Origin: Caenorhabditis remanei
Lineage: Eukaryota > Nematoda > Chromadorea > Rhabditida > Rhabditidae
Assembly (NCBI RefSeq): GCF_010183535.1
Contig: NC_071329.1
Span: 16,940,879-17,004,878, forward strand
DNA length: 64,000 nt
Reading direction: 5' to 3'
Shown: piece by piece, positions 8,865 through 20,533 of the stretch
Layout of the letters: every line of letters begins with the position of its first letter
How positions within the stretch are numbered: position 1 is the stretch's first letter
Notes under the pieces: model-generated
Databases searched by the model: none
Seen by the model: only the letters and a program-made list of their open reading frames with translations
What the model was told of the DNA's origin: nothing
Program-made: the position numbers and the translations under genes

Positions 8865-11663
8865 ATGTCCGAGTTTGCTGTCGGTGAAAAATGCGTCTGC
8901 ATTTTCGGTGGCAAACCGTATCCCGCAAAAATTTCCAAAATCAAGGAGCACCGAGGAGTCAGATACTACATTGTCCACTACGAGGGATGGGCGAAAACTC
9001 GCGACGAGAGACTTCCGATGGGGACGGATCGATTGCATAAAGGAACGATCGAGGAGTACAACTGGACGCATCCGCGAGAGGAAACTCCTCCGGTAGAGGT
9101 ATCCAGACCCACTTTCAGTGAGCCCAGCACCGCCAGAAGGAAGAGCACAGGAGCACCGAGAGGACGGAAGAGTACCACGACATCTGACGGACCTTCTACA
9201 TCTACACAGAATCCAGCGGCGGCAGCTCCATCCACCTCGACCCAAAAGCCTCGAGGACGGAAGAGTGCTCAGAAGGCGGAAGAAAGTCCAGAAGATAGTC
9301 CACCATCCTCGTCCGACTCATCCTCGTCAAATCCATTTCGAAAAGGACGGAAAAGTGTTCCGGAGCCAGATGGGAGTTCAGATGACAGTTCAGGAGACAT
9401 GCCAGCGGCTCCGGCTTCATCTGCTGCTCCTACGTCATCCAGAACGCAAACATCTCGAGGACGGAAGAGTGGTCAGACATCTCTAGGACCATCCACGGCA
9501 ACCCAGGCTCCCCGAGGAAGAAGAAGTGTTCCACAGCCTCCAGAAGAGAATCCGGAAGTAGATAGTCCACCGGCCTCGTCCGACTCATCCTCGCCAACTC
9601 CATTTCGAAAACCTCAAGGACGGAAGAGTGCTCCGAAGCCAGAAGTGAGTTCAGACGAAAGTTCAGGAGACATGCCAGCGGCTCCATCTGCTCCTTCGAC
9701 ATCATCCCGCACTCAAACACATCGAGGAAGGAAGTCCTCTTCAGGACCATCCACGTCAACACAGGCGCCAAGAGGAAGAAGAAGTGTTGCACAGCCTCCA
9801 GAAGATCCGGAAGAAGACACTTCGGCGGCCCCTACTCAGACACCTCGAGGACGGAAAAGTGTTCCGGAGCCACAAGTGAGTTCAGATGACAGTTCAGGAG
9901 ACATGCCAGCGGCTCCATCTGCTCCTTCGACATCATCTCGAACTGGGACACCGCGAGGACGGAAGAGTCAGGCAACTCCAGGACCATCCACGTCAACTCA
10001 GGCTCCCCGAAGAAGGAGAAGCGTTCCACAGCCTCCTGAAGAGGATCCGGAAGAAGACACACCGGCGGCCCCTACTCAGACACCTCGAGGAAAGAAAAGA
10101 GCTCAGAAGCGAGAAGTAAGTCCAGACGAGAGTTCAGGAGATATTCCAGCGGCTCCACTGACGTCACCTCGAACTGGGACACCTCGAAAAAGGAAGATTG
10201 TCCAAAAGCAAAGTCCTGCTGGACCATCCACGTCGACCCAGGCTACCCAGCGTTCAGAAGAGAATCCAGAAGAGAGTCCAGAAGAGAGTCCAGAAGACAG
10301 CCCATCACCGTCTCCAGGACCATCCACGTCAACTCAACGCCAAGCCCCCCAGGGAAGAAGAGCTTCTCCCGGACCATCCACGTCGTCACAAGCCCAGAGA
10401 CCAAAATTTGTTGTTGACTTTCCAATTTGGATGAAAGGAATCATTGGTCACGATACACGTGAATTTCTTCATAATCAGACGACGAACAAGTTGGTAGTCA
10501 GGTTGCAGCCAGAGGGACGGACTGTTGACGATATTATCAAGGATGTGAGTTAATTTTTCAGTGAAAATGTCTTGTAATTTCTTTTTTGCAGTACACGGAC
10601 TCCCTTCGAGTGTCAGACGAAAATGTGGAACGCATGGATGATGATATGCTGGATTACAATGACGACGGAACGTCACTCGACAATTTGAGTCTTGCTCACT
10701 GTGCGAAAACGCTCAAGAACCACTTTAACCGTCTTTTCGGGTGAGATTCTAAATTAAAAATTCTAAATTCTCCTCATCATTCAAATTTTCAGCCGCCGCA
10801 TCCTCTACAATTCAGAACGTGAAGAACACGACACATTGGTGCGAGTTTTCGCATATAGAAAGAAATTGCGTTATGGGGATGTTGTAACGGATCCTTTCCA
10901 ATATGGATTCCACGCTTCCAAACGTTATGGAATTGTTCACTTTGCTCGGATGCTATCGAGATTCGACAATTTAATTGAGAGTCTACGTCTTCATGACGCC
11001 ATGATTCTAGTGAGTAATATAGAAAATGGGTCACGAATAAGAGAACTTTGCAGTAGACTTTTTGGCGAAATTTTAAAAATTTTGAGGGGAGCATTTTCGA
11101 GAAAGTTCGAAGAGGTTTTTTTTCGATTTTTCCAAGGCTTTTCGGTTTTCTCGAATCGTGAAGTGTCCCATCGGAGAGTTACAGCAAATTTCAGCGAATT
11201 GGACGTGTCTGGTGACGCTTCTAAGTAACTTCCGCTTTTCCAACAACTATTCTGAGCTTGAAATTGAGAAAATCCTGCGCATTATGTGTTTTTGGTCATC
11301 TACCTATCTGTAATGTTTCATCAATTTTCAAGAACCCAAAATCAAAGAAATTCCAAAACAACGACCAAAAACACTTGCCGGAAGTTTGCAATGTTCAAGG
11401 TCCCGGTGGCCGAAGTCACTGATTTTTCTAGACCACGAGTAGAAAAATCCCGGGCATGATTTCAATAATTAGTCAATTTTTAGTACCTCAACTTGGGAAT
11501 CAAGGACCTGATGGAATTCCTTGGGAACAATGTCGGCAGATACTACGACAGAGATGCTGACTACGTTCCACCGAGTTACAATCCCATCATGAACATGGCG
11601 ACCACCAGAAGCGCCAGAAAAAATAGGCCAAGTAGACCACGACCGAGAACTAGCTCCGCCTAG
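8865..11663 (+). CDS. MRG-family chromo-barrel protein with RGRKS repeats
   Basis: Exons 8865-10544, 10592-10740, 10793-11009 and 11484-11663 join in phase to 741 aa. The N-terminus is a chromo barrel like MRG15/Eaf3 and nematode MRG-1 (GEKCVCIFGGKPYPAKI, then YYIVHYEGWAKTRDERLP). Residues of about 85-510 form a low-complexity linker of repeated PSTSTQ, RGRKS/RGRRS, PQPPEEDPEED and SSGDMPAAPSAPSTSSRT blocks. The C-terminal half is the MRG domain, including HASKRYGIVHFARMLSRF. MRG proteins bind methylated H3K36 and sit in histone acetyltransferase and deacetylase complexes. Human MRG15 and C. elegans MRG-1 are about half this length; the excess is the repeat linker. A basic RS-type C-terminal tail ends the protein. 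AATAAA lies at 11849. The shorter paralogue is at 39342-41519. Confidence 0.9.
9115..10390 (+). repeat. In-frame degenerate repeat array in the MRG gene
   Basis: The coding DNA repeats blocks such as CGAGGACGGAAGAGTG and GACCATCCACGTCAAC many times, with a composite unit of roughly 200 bases. At least ten RGRKS/RGRRS-like basic motifs result. They resemble but do not match the AT-hook core RGRP. Confidence 0.85.
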
Positions 11664-11827
11664 CGATTACTGTACAGGATCTCTCAATCTTATACAATCT
11701 TTCCTATTATCTGTAACTCTCTCATTCTAATTTATAATATCTCCTAATATCTGTTTGTGACTTTTCTCTCATTTCTGTACCTATTTTTCTGTGTAATTCC
11801 AGTAATTCATTAACTGTCTATCATTAT

Positions 11828-12729
11828 TTATTTGAAAATCAAAGCAATAATAAAATAATAATATTTGAATCGATTAGAATACTTATTCTTTTTTGTAATT
11901 GTTAGGTTTGACGTACCCAATGGGTATTCTCGTTGGTCAGGATTCTGATTTGAGACAGAATGAATTATCTGAATCTTGTTCATACTATTAATACAATCCC
12001 CGATGGTGAAGAAACGATTTTTGCTATCTAAGTCACGGCCGACTTGCTGGTGACTAACAATAGGTGATCCGGACGGGTCTGAAATTTTTTCCAGAACTGT
12101 GATTGAAAAACAAAAATGTGTATTACATAATTACTATTATCCTCGCTGGAACGATGGATGGAATAATCTTCACGGTTGTGAGCATTCATCCAAGTATACG
12201 GAGAATTTTGGTTTTGTCCGCAACCGTCATTCTGCAACTCAAAAATTATGAAAACTGACCTGATTTTGAGCCGGATCATTTCTATTGTGTGTTTTTTCTT
12301 TTCAGGGGAAAATATCTCCAGCGGAAAATTCTTCAAATAATTCTTTAACATTTCCCGAGCTTCGTCGATCTCGCAAGGTTTCTCTTCAGCAATAAACCGA
12401 ACCACTCGTTCCTAAATTGATTCGTTCGACTTTTATTCAAATTTATATATTCAGAATAGGTACTTGAATGAGCTCGTCTCCTTTTAAAACCTCATCTTCC
12501 AGATTTTCAAAAATTGGTCGAGTTTTTTGTTGCTCGAATTCACAGAGTAGTGCAGCAAAAGCTTCAGGATACAAGTACTTGAATTTTTTCTGAAATACCA
12601 AAAAATTAATTCAAGACAAAAAATAAAATCCTAGTATGTATAAATTCAAAGTATAGAGAAGAATAATATTACCTGATTTTTAGTCAGAGTACTGTTGCCC
12701 TTATTTCCAAAGTTATTTGGGCCACGGAT
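11828..12729 (-). CDS. Unrecognised gene, 5' end missing
   Basis: Phase-compatible exons on the minus strand are 12673-12729, 12464-12589, 12135-12411 and 11828-12096, giving 242 codons with no start found. The first visible exon reads IRGPNNFGNKGNSTLTKNQ, then KKFKYLYPEAFAALLCEFE, then ERVVRFIAEEKPCEIDEA, and the last exon ends in an aromatic tail (KYYYFIIALIFK). I do not recognise the family. It converges on the MRG gene, with stop codons only 164 bases apart. Upstream lies the decayed mariner-like element at 12986-14281, which may have separated or replaced the 5' exons. It may therefore be a truncated gene; a start exon further upstream is the alternative. Confidence 0.5.
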
Positions 12730-12985
12730 CTGAAAAAAGTTTTCAACTAAAAAAACGGAGTTATACTATTCGTCTGTTCGATCCATAAAAAGTTATCAGT
12801 TAGTTTCACTACGAAATACTCTCAAAATTGGGCATTTTCAACTGAAAAAGGCAAAATATGAAATCTCTTTCTGTCCGGTATGTATAGTTGAACTAAAAAA
12901 AAGAACTGCAAACGAAAAGAACAGTTGATTTACATATAAGTCGATAGTGTATTACATGAAATTACTGAATTAATATGATTATCTA

Positions 12986-14281
12986 CAGGGTGCGGCATAA
13001 ATACTGATACACGCAAAAAACGCTATAACTTTTTTCAAAAACATCCAAACATCTTTTCCTTTTGCAAAAAAATTATTCATTCACTACAGAAAAGATATAC
13101 AATAATGATTTTCGATCCGCCCTCCTGTCTCCTGAATTACAGCTCTCAATCTCTTCGGGTAGATAGGACCTAGGCACGGAGGTAGTTGACGACTTCAGCG
13201 TTCCAGGACTTATACAAAACACAATTCAGAGAATTCGAACTAATTTTTTTTGTTCAGAAACTCTCTGGGTCTGATATCCTTTATTTAAAAATTTGATAAA
13301 ATCGCGTTTTGGCAAGATAGGCACCCATTTCGACAGCCAGGTGAACTCCGGAAAATCCTATCTGAACGACTGTTAGGCAGTCTTGGAGCGGTGGGCCGAC
13401 GCTTCAACTTTCTGCAAAAAAAATCTTCAAAAATGATTTTCAAGTTGAAAACAGGCCTAGCAATAAATTTCAACCGTGAAATAGGGTTTCGGATTAATTT
13501 TGGTTCCTGGATGGACCAAAATGTAAAAAGTGTAGCAAAACGGGTAGGTTCCGACTAAATCCGGGACTGAAGGCGGATTTCAAGTTTCATCGAGAAATTT
13601 CGTGTTTTATCAAAATGTCCATAAGTGTTTTTCTATATTTGTCTTGTTTTTAATGTTCTGGTCAATTTTTATGGTCGGTAAAATTCATGAGTAGACACTG
13701 GTATCAAATTAGTGATTTTGTGCGTGCCAAGGAGGAGCTCATGAGCTATCAACATTCATAAAATCCTGAGTTTTTGAACTAGGACAGTGATTTTTTCGGA
13801 ACACAATGAGAAAAAAATCAGCTTTAATTTCATATTTCATTGAACTATTATTGTTGAAATTTCAAAGCCGTAGCCCACTTTTTTCACGATCCGGTCCAAA
13901 TTAGACCTGATCCTCTGTTTGCCGGAATATGTCCAGAGCGGAGCCGGAACAAATACTGTAAATATATTTTTCAAAAAGGTCTTGAATATGACAATACATT
14001 CCCTACGTTTTATTCTTCTAAAGACCTGCATTTGTGGCGCTCTCACCTACTTGAAACTCACAAAAAATCATTTCACACACACTGATACAGTCGATGGGGG
14101 AGCTGGCTGGAGAAAAAATGTTGCCACCCGCGTAAAAATGAAAATTACAATCTGTTACATCGAGAACTTAAAAACTACATAAAAACGTATAATAAAACAT
14201 ATATTTGGATGCACCTGGAATTCTGTGCCTGAACCAGAGCTGACCCAAACTTTTGTATCAGTATTTATGCCGCACCCTGTA
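12986..14281 (-). mobile_element. Decayed Tc1/mariner-like transposon
   Basis: Terminal inverted repeats CAGGGTGCGGCATAAATACT and its reverse complement are flanked by TA at both ends, the signature target duplication of the superfamily. On the minus strand near 13080-13160 a frame reads IYPKRLRAVIQETGGRIEN, matching the C-terminal end of mariner transposases (RLRAVI..GG.IE). No intact transposase remains; stops and frameshifts interrupt it. Confidence 0.85.
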
Positions 14282-15124
14282 TACACTTCAAAAATCAGGA
14301 AAACATTAAACATTTTTGAAATGAGGTGTTTCGGGTGAAACTTCAAAAATCACATTTATTCCATTAAAAATTTAAGAATACAAAGAAAAATCAACCAGGG
14401 AAAAATATTAAACTTTTTCTTTATACTTTTATACTTTTTCAGAACACTCAAAGAAACGAGAGCACAGAGATACATAGAAAAAAACCAAAAAAAGTATGAA
14501 ACGTGTACTCATAAGAAATCGAATTGGTTCGGAGAGAGGCGCAGGAGGAAAAGCAGCAGAAAAAACATAGAAAAGAAGCCAAATTGACGAAAATAAAAAG
14601 AAGCAGGAACAAACATGAAGGGGGTTCATTTGGAGAAAAAGAAAAAGGAAGGACGCCAAAAAAGGAAAAAAAAGATGAATGGCAAAAGGCCAGCTGGATG
14701 AGGGGATGACAGAAAGGATAGGGACGGATTCGAGGAAGAAAATGTTGAGAGAAGGGAACAGAAATGACAAATTACTTGTTTCGATGAGCCTTCTTTTGTT
14801 TGAAGGCGCGTAGGGGTTAAAAGATATCAAAAAAGTGAAAACAGGTAAATTGTGGGAAATTTCAAGGGCTACATTTTTGTAGTAAACAATTTCTAGGTAG
14901 CTCTGCCAATTTTTGAGATATCACAACTTTGTTAGGTAATAGCGATTTCAGGCGACCTAATGACATCAAATTTATACATCAAGACAATGCAAAAAGCCGA
15001 GAAAAAGTTTTGAAATGGCAGATAGTGATGATAATAGTTGACTGATAAGAAAATATATTGACCGAATTATTAATTATTATTCTAGCGGTACTGTTTGTAA
15101 AGAATTTCATTACTGTCTTCTTTT
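14282..15124. other. Intergenic, no supported gene
   Basis: A purine-rich stretch at about 14450-14720 gives long but low-complexity ORFs on both strands, which I do not accept as genes. A diverged partial copy of the GAGATATC/ACAACTTT repeat family lies at about 14855-14945. Confidence 0.5.
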
Positions 15125-16156
15125 TCAGCTCCCTCCGGATTCTCTCTCACTGTGCTCATGAACCATCCGAGCTATTTCAATTTTCTGCTGCTCGGTCAGA
15201 CTGACTGGAAGGGTCTCCCAAAATTCCTCGGCTGATTTTATATTGTTGAGGATTTGTCTCTGAAAGCCAAGTGTTGCAAATCTGAAATCTGAAAAATTAA
15301 AATTACCCACCTGCAATTCCAAAAACTTGTATTCCATAGCGATTTTTAGCTTTTCCGTGGCACTCTTTTGAGATGAGTTCAGGAAAAATTGCTCAATTTG
15401 GTCAAGTACAATCTTACATTCGAATCTTTCAGCCCATCTGAGAATTCCGATTGCGTTGTCTTCTGAAATATTAAAAAATTGCGAAAAAAAACCAAAATCG
15501 AATAGAACCACCCGTTTCTCAAAAGTGGGCGGAGCTTACTAAAAATTTTTAACAACAAAAATATAGCTCTTGAAATTTCCTACATTTCGTCAGTTGACAC
15601 CTTTTCGATATCTCTTCATCCCACCGAGTTACAGCCTTTCAAACATTTGAGGTGAGACGCAGACAATTAGAGCGTCTCGCTTCTCTGCGCCCTCCTACTC
15701 TTTACCTCTTTTTCTTTGCCTTCATTTCTTTGAAGGCGCGTATCTCGGTGGGAAAAGAATCAAAAAAGTGAAAACAAGTAAATTGTAGGAAATTTCACGC
15801 GCTACATTTTTATAGTTGACAATTTTTAGGTAGCTCTACCCACTTTTGAGATATAACAAATTTAGCAAAACTTACCATTAATAACATCAAGTCTATCGAG
15901 ACAATGCAAGAAGCCAAGGAAAAGTTCTGGACCAGCTCTCTCACATCCAATCCAAATCTCCATTCTTGGATCCTGGTGCATCAAAACTAGTACAGGAACG
16001 CGATCTGTGAACCACTGGAAATCAAAAAATAAAAAATTCAAAGTCTGGCGCGCCTCAGCCGCTTACCTGTCTCGACAAATAGAATTTCCGTGACCCAACT
16101 ATTAATACCACATCAGTAGTGTCGGTAGGTTTATCGTATTGATTTGGGGCTCCCAT
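15125..16156 (-). CDS. Short BTB/POZ-domain protein
   Basis: Exons (minus) 16067-16156, 15876-16014, 15311-15462 and 15125-15259 give 171 aa. The start ATG is followed by the usual nematode BTB opening (TTDVVLIVGSRKFYLSRQ). A divergent centre follows, then the C-terminal helices with NAIGILRWAERFECK, VLDQIEQFFLNSS and EKLKIAMEYKFLELQ. BTB proteins of this expanded family are thought to act as CUL-3 adaptors or dimerisation modules. It lacks a MATH domain, and the usual FLASHSxYF segment is replaced by RVPVLVLMHQD, so it may be degenerate. An inverted-repeat element fills intron 2. The 51-base last intron was preferred over reading through it, which is also open. Confidence 0.7.
15528..15875. 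repeat. GTTGACA/GAGATAT inverted repeat, copy 2
   Basis: Two arms carry AAAATATAGCTCTTGAAATT and CAGTTGACACCTTTTCGATA on the left, and TTTATAGTTGACAATTTTTA and GAGATATAAC on the right, with a GC-rich core containing GAGCGTCTCGCTTCTCTGCG. It lies in intron 2 of the BTB gene at 15125-16156. Confidence 0.6.
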
Positions 16157-16459
16157 GGGTGGAAGTGAATTGGAAAATAATCGGAAATAATTCGTTGTTC
16201 AAGAAAGGAAAGATAAGAAAAATGAAGTGAGAGGGGAGACGCAGGACGAGAAAGAATGCAAAAAGTGTCGGGTTGGCTGGCCAGTCAATATTGATACGTG
16301 TCCTTGTTCTTTTCCTTTTTACTAGGAGCGTCGCGCACACCAGGAGGCAAAAGTGGAAGTGGTCGCCAATAAAGGGGCGTGGCTAGAGCAGAGCTTCAAG
16401 GCAAATTTTTCAAATAACACCCTTTGTTTATTCGTTTTACATCATCAAACACACATATT
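16157..16459. other. Short intergenic gap between BTB genes
   Basis: This is the upstream region of the 15125-16156 gene and the 3' flank of the next. I see no further gene or repeat family here. Confidence 0.5.
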
Positions 16460-18982
16460 TTACGAAAAAGAAGCTAGTTTATTGAAAAGTACGGCCCACG
16501 TAGATTTTGAGAGTTCCTCTGGATCATCTGGCACCACTGCCATCACATCTTCTTTTGTTGTCATATCGGATATGCATTTGATCTACAAAAATTTTATTTT
16601 AAAAAATAAATGTTTCGTTTTGTGGTTTGTGCCGCACAAAGAACATCTAGTCAGAAAAATATCGTGGGAAAAAAACGACTTGGGAAAAAATTGTGATTGA
16701 CTTTTAACATAAAATACTTATTTTGAACGGAGAACAGTTTTTGATCTGGAAAATATGTGCTCAAGTTAAACCAGGAATTTCTGAAAATGTGAATCACAGC
16801 TCTAAATTTTGTAGTTTATGAATTTGTGTACAAAAATTATAGCCAAGACAGATTTAAAAAAATGATGAATTTGATTGCTTATTTCTGCCTCGATATCAAT
16901 TTTGTACTATGAAAATTTTACTGCCGGTTAATTAGAGATAGTTGTATAATTGGAGATGCCGGTATGTCAGTGCCAGGGTTTGGAAATCCCGGGCCGGCCC
17001 GGTCGGCCCGGATTCAAAAAATGAGCACCATTTTTTCACAAATTTCTGCAAATATTTCATTTAAAAAAGTCAAAGTTCTCAAAATTTCTCGTGCGCTAAG
17101 GCTTTTACCGATATTCTAAAACACAGTCGAAAAATCCACTTTTTGCGAAAAAGTAATCAAAAAAAATTCAAGATTTTTTCAAAAAATTTCAAATTTCTAC
17201 AAGAGCCGAGCCGAGGAAAATTTTTCAGTCGGCCCGGCCCGGAATTTCCCAACCCTGGTTAGAGCAAACATGGTAGAATTTGTATTACAGTATTGCAGTA
17301 TTACACATAATTCACTTTAGGTTACTTCTTTCTTTTCCTAAATTATTTTTTCTCCGTTTCTAACTATTTTACGATCATCAAACCTTTCCGCTTTTTGACT
17401 TTTCTTTTCATTTTTATAGCCGAAACAGTAAAAAAAACGAGAAAAAAGTTATAGCTCCTGCCTCGAAGCAAGGAGTTCATTGACTAAAAAAACGGAGAGC
17501 TTTATCTTTATAATTTGTGTGTCACAGAATAATAAAATGAAGACTGAAACCTTCTTTAATATTTCAGACAATTCTCAGAAACTCTCATAACTGGAGTATG
17601 TGCTAAATATCGCTACAATTCCCGTTTTGCTGACATAGGTGGACGAGTTTTCCACGGGTCCGTGTATTCCTCTATGACAAAATTATGTCTACCATACTCA
17701 CCATTACGTCATCCAATTCATACTCCACTGCCAATTCGAATTTATCATTGTTACTCCTCTCCGAATTCTCCATAAGAAACTTCTCACATCGCTTCATTGC
17801 AGTTTTCGCGTCAAAGAAATCAGCGAGATGGAGTATTCCCTCGACATTGTCTTCTAAAATTTTTATTTCTCAATTTTCAAAAACAACACTTCTCTAACTA
17901 GGGAAGGTCATAGAGTCAGTTTGGAGATATGGGATGCGACATATATCACCACAAAGCTGAGAAAACGGTGACTCCGAAATTTTTTTGTTGCAATTTTCGC
18001 ATGTTAGAAAGGCAATAATTCTCTATTTCACCAAACCTTGACCTGGTTTTTATTGAATAACAGGCATCGAGGGCAAAAATTAAAAATATATTTGGAATTA
18101 GCGTTTTCTCAGCTTTCCAATGATATGGGTCACGTCCCATATCTCCAAACTGACTTCATGACCTTCCCTAGTAAGCTTACCATCCACAAAAGATTCCCCA
18201 TTGATGAGTTCTAGGAACTCTTGAAAATCATTCGGATCGATACTGTTGATTTCCACTTCCTTCTTTCCAGACTCATCAAAATTTCCCAAAAACAAAGATT
18301 CGAAATAAGTGGAATGTGAAGCAAGAAAGAGCTTCGACACATAGAATTTCTGACCCTTCACCACTAAAGTCACATCAGAAAACTTCTCCATCGACTCATC
18401 GAAACTTCTCAACTTGGTTGTTCGGAATCCAAACACTCCAGTGATTGTCACATGAACCTCTACTATAAATCTTTTGTCGCCTTCTACAAATGCAAAATTT
18501 GCAATGTTGGAATCCGATTCTTCAGTGGGCACTAATCTTTGAAGCGTTATAACTTTTCGGGAATTGGCGCTATAAAAAAGTTGTCAATAACAAAAATATA
18601 GCCCGTAAATAACTCTATATTTCATTAGTTGAAAACTTTTTGATAGTTATTCACTCTGAGGAGATACGGTAGCTACAAGTTAAGGGCATGCAAAGAGAGA
18701 GAGGGAGAACGCAGACACTTAGAGCGTCTCGTTTCTTTGCGTCTCTTCTACTAAAACTTGATTTTTAAACGTTTCGAAACGGTTTTTGGAGTTTTAAAAC
18801 GTAAAAATCTGTGATTTCCGCTCAAAAAGTGAGAATTTTACAATTTCAGATTGAAAATATACTCACCACGGAACATTAAAATGCCGCTCCTTATCCCCAT
18901 CATGGTATACTTCTTTGTCCATTTTCGAAACGTCGTCTATCTCATATTTCATAACAAATTTCATCTCATTTGTAGCACTCAT
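16460..18982 (-). CDS. MATH-BTB (BATH-type) protein
   Basis: Exons (minus) 18867-18982, 18181-18569, 17702-17853 and 16460-16582 join in phase to 259 aa. Exon 1 resembles the start of a MATH domain (KFVMKYEIDDVSKMDKEVY...HFNVP). Exon 2 ends the MATH-like part and opens the BTB domain: FSDVTLVVKGQKFYVSKLFL, then ASHSTYFESLFLGNFDE. Later exons have NVEGILHLADFFDAKTAM and a C-terminal helix ending in LASFS. The MATH domain is shorter than usual because exon 2 begins at the edge of an inverted-repeat element at 18545-18735; that acceptor is the least certain part and may represent exonisation. Two introns also carry MITEs (16974-17257 and 17901-18168). Such proteins are proposed CUL-3 substrate adaptors. 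Confidence 0.7.
16974..17257. mobile_element. hAT-type MITE (CAGGGTTTGG ends)
   Basis: The ends CAGGGTTTGGAAAT and ATTTCCCAACCCTG form terminal inverted repeats with one mismatch. The flanking 8-mers GTCAGTGC and GTTAGAGC agree at six of eight positions, consistent with an old hAT 8-bp target duplication. GC-rich CCCGGGCCGGCCCGG blocks lie just inside both ends. It sits in the last intron of the MATH-BTB gene. Confidence 0.7.
17901..18168. mobile_element. TA-flanked palindromic MITE (GGGAAGGTCAT ends)
   Basis: The arms GGGAAGGTCATAGAGTCAG and CTGACTTCATGACCTTCCC face each other and are flanked by TA. The inner arms include AGCTGAGAAAACG and its complement. It fills the intron between exons 2 and 3 of the MATH-BTB gene. 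A relative is at 46273-46560. Confidence 0.7.
18545..18735. repeat. GTTGACA/GAGATAT inverted repeat, copy 3
   Basis: It contains AAAAAAGTTGTCAATAACAA and TTAGTTGAAAACTTTTTGA plus a core with GAGCGTCTCGTTTCTTTGCG shared with copy 2. It overlaps the putative 5' edge of exon 2 of the MATH-BTB gene. Confidence 0.5.
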
Positions 18983-19303
18983 CTTAACTAAAAAACTTTC
19001 TTAAAAATCAAATCACAAAATTTACTCAAAAATTCAAAAATACAAAAATTGAAAAAAAAAAGTTAAAAGTAGCAAACAATTGATAGAATAAAAAGTCAAG
19101 AAAAAAATGAAAAGGAAAAAGAAGAAAACTGTTATCAATGCGATTCCTTATCAATGAGACATCATTGTTTGTTGAAAATCGGAAAACACTATCAAGTTTA
19201 TATTATTGAACTTTTCATTTGATTGAGTGTTAAAAACAGTTTGGAATAATTTCTGGGTTTGTTCAAAATGACAATTTATACAGTATCGTCGAAAAGGATG
19301 TAC

Positions 19304-19805
19304 AGTACCGCTCAAAAGGTTATCAACTTCGGCTGTTTTCAATGATAAGTGGCTAACTTTGACAGTGTATTTCGGTGTCACCTGATTGTCCGATGAATTT
19401 CATTTTGTACGTCTTGGACAGAGAAAAAATAGCACATAATTTTTGTAGTCGACCCTTTTTTTGTAGGGACACTACCATGAAAGTTACAAGTTGTCAAAGT
19501 GAAAAACTTCAAAATATCGCTAATATCCTCTGAAAAAAGTGACAGGTCGTCAAAGTAATATATCTCTGAAACCGACTAATTTCAGGGGCGAAACGTTGAA
19601 ACTTTTCACTTTGACAACCTGTAATTTTCAAGATAGTATCCCTACAAAAAAGTAGTCAACAACAAAAGGGAGGTGTTAGTTTAGTTCTGTTTAACCCATA
19701 CAAAATATAATTTATCGGACAATCAGATGACACCGAAATACACTGTCAAAGTTGGTCATTTTCCACTAAAAACTGCCAAAGTTGATCAATTTTTGAGCGG
19801 TACTG
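19304..19805. mobile_element. CAGTACC palindromic MITE, copy 3
   Basis: It begins CAGTACCGCTCAAAAGG after TA and ends GAGCGGTACTG before CA. Its arms contain CACTGTCAAAGTTGGTCATT and the complement, and GTGTCCGT/ACGGACAC-like blocks seen in the other copies. Confidence 0.75.
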
Positions 19806-20104
19806 CACATAGATCAAGTATGAAGTTTCATATTTGTAGTTGACAACGTTTTTTTTTCTGCTGATTCCGGCGGTTTTATTGCATTTGTCATCAAAAAAGA
19901 TTAAAAGATCTGTAGAATTAATGACTCTGAGTGGGTCTCGTTTGAAAAGTTTACTATTTCCCTCTAAAGTCGGTCTACTTGAGAAAAATCTTTATGCGCC
20001 CAACAAAATGTGATAATGTGGAGCAATCAAGAACTTAATGAAAAACTATTTTTGATGTGCTCAGTATCGGCGAGAGATAATTACCTCAATATGATTTCTA
20101 AATG

Positions 20105-20300
20105 AGGGAGGATGGTTTTGACAAAACCATCTGTGTCGCAATTTCCTTAAGTCGGTGAATCTTCCCAGAAGAACTGTTTCATCCGATGTTTGTAGAAGGG
20201 TACTTGTTTTCAGGGATTTGTGACATCTTACACTCTTAATTAGTCATTCTGGGGGATGGAGGAAACCATGGGAAATTGGAAGAATTCCAACTCAAATGTA
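20105..20300 (-). promoter_or_regulatory. Orphan copy of the ZIC-array upstream block
   Basis: The sequence GGGATTTGTGACATCTTACA, then TTAGTCATT, then GGAAACCATGGGAA is shared with 21938-22000 and 24568-24630, which lie upstream of ZIC-like copies 1 and 2. Here there is no gene on the low-coordinate side, so this may mark a lost copy. Confidence 0.5.
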
Positions 20301-20533
20301 GTTGTATCAGATAGAAATAGTTTTGTTACAATGAATTCATTAACAATTCTCAATATAAACTAATAAAAAAACAAAAATGAATTTTGAATTTCAACAAAGA
20401 ATAACAGGTAAAAACAACAATAATAACAAAAAAAATAGACGAAGAAGTAATGCATAGAGAAATAAAAGATTATTATACAGAGATTTTTGACAGTAAGATA
20501 CTTAAACAGGGAGAATTAAAAAATAGGCTGATG

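Larger units (their letters stand above)
18983..20533. other. Intergenic before the ZIC-like array
   Basis: No gene was supported. It holds a MITE at 19304-19805 and an upstream block at 20105-20300 that resembles the promoters of the ZIC-like genes but has no gene downstream of it. Confidence 0.5.

Noticed and set aside
12260..12411. A 28-base intron after codon KIR in the 11828-12729 gene
   Set aside because: Too short for a nematode intron and it breaks the frame; reading through is open and joins the next exon in phase.
14429..14830. 133-codon minus-strand ORF rich in Phe and Ser
   Set aside because: Low complexity caused by purine-rich plus-strand DNA; the opposite strand also gives a long low-complexity ORF.
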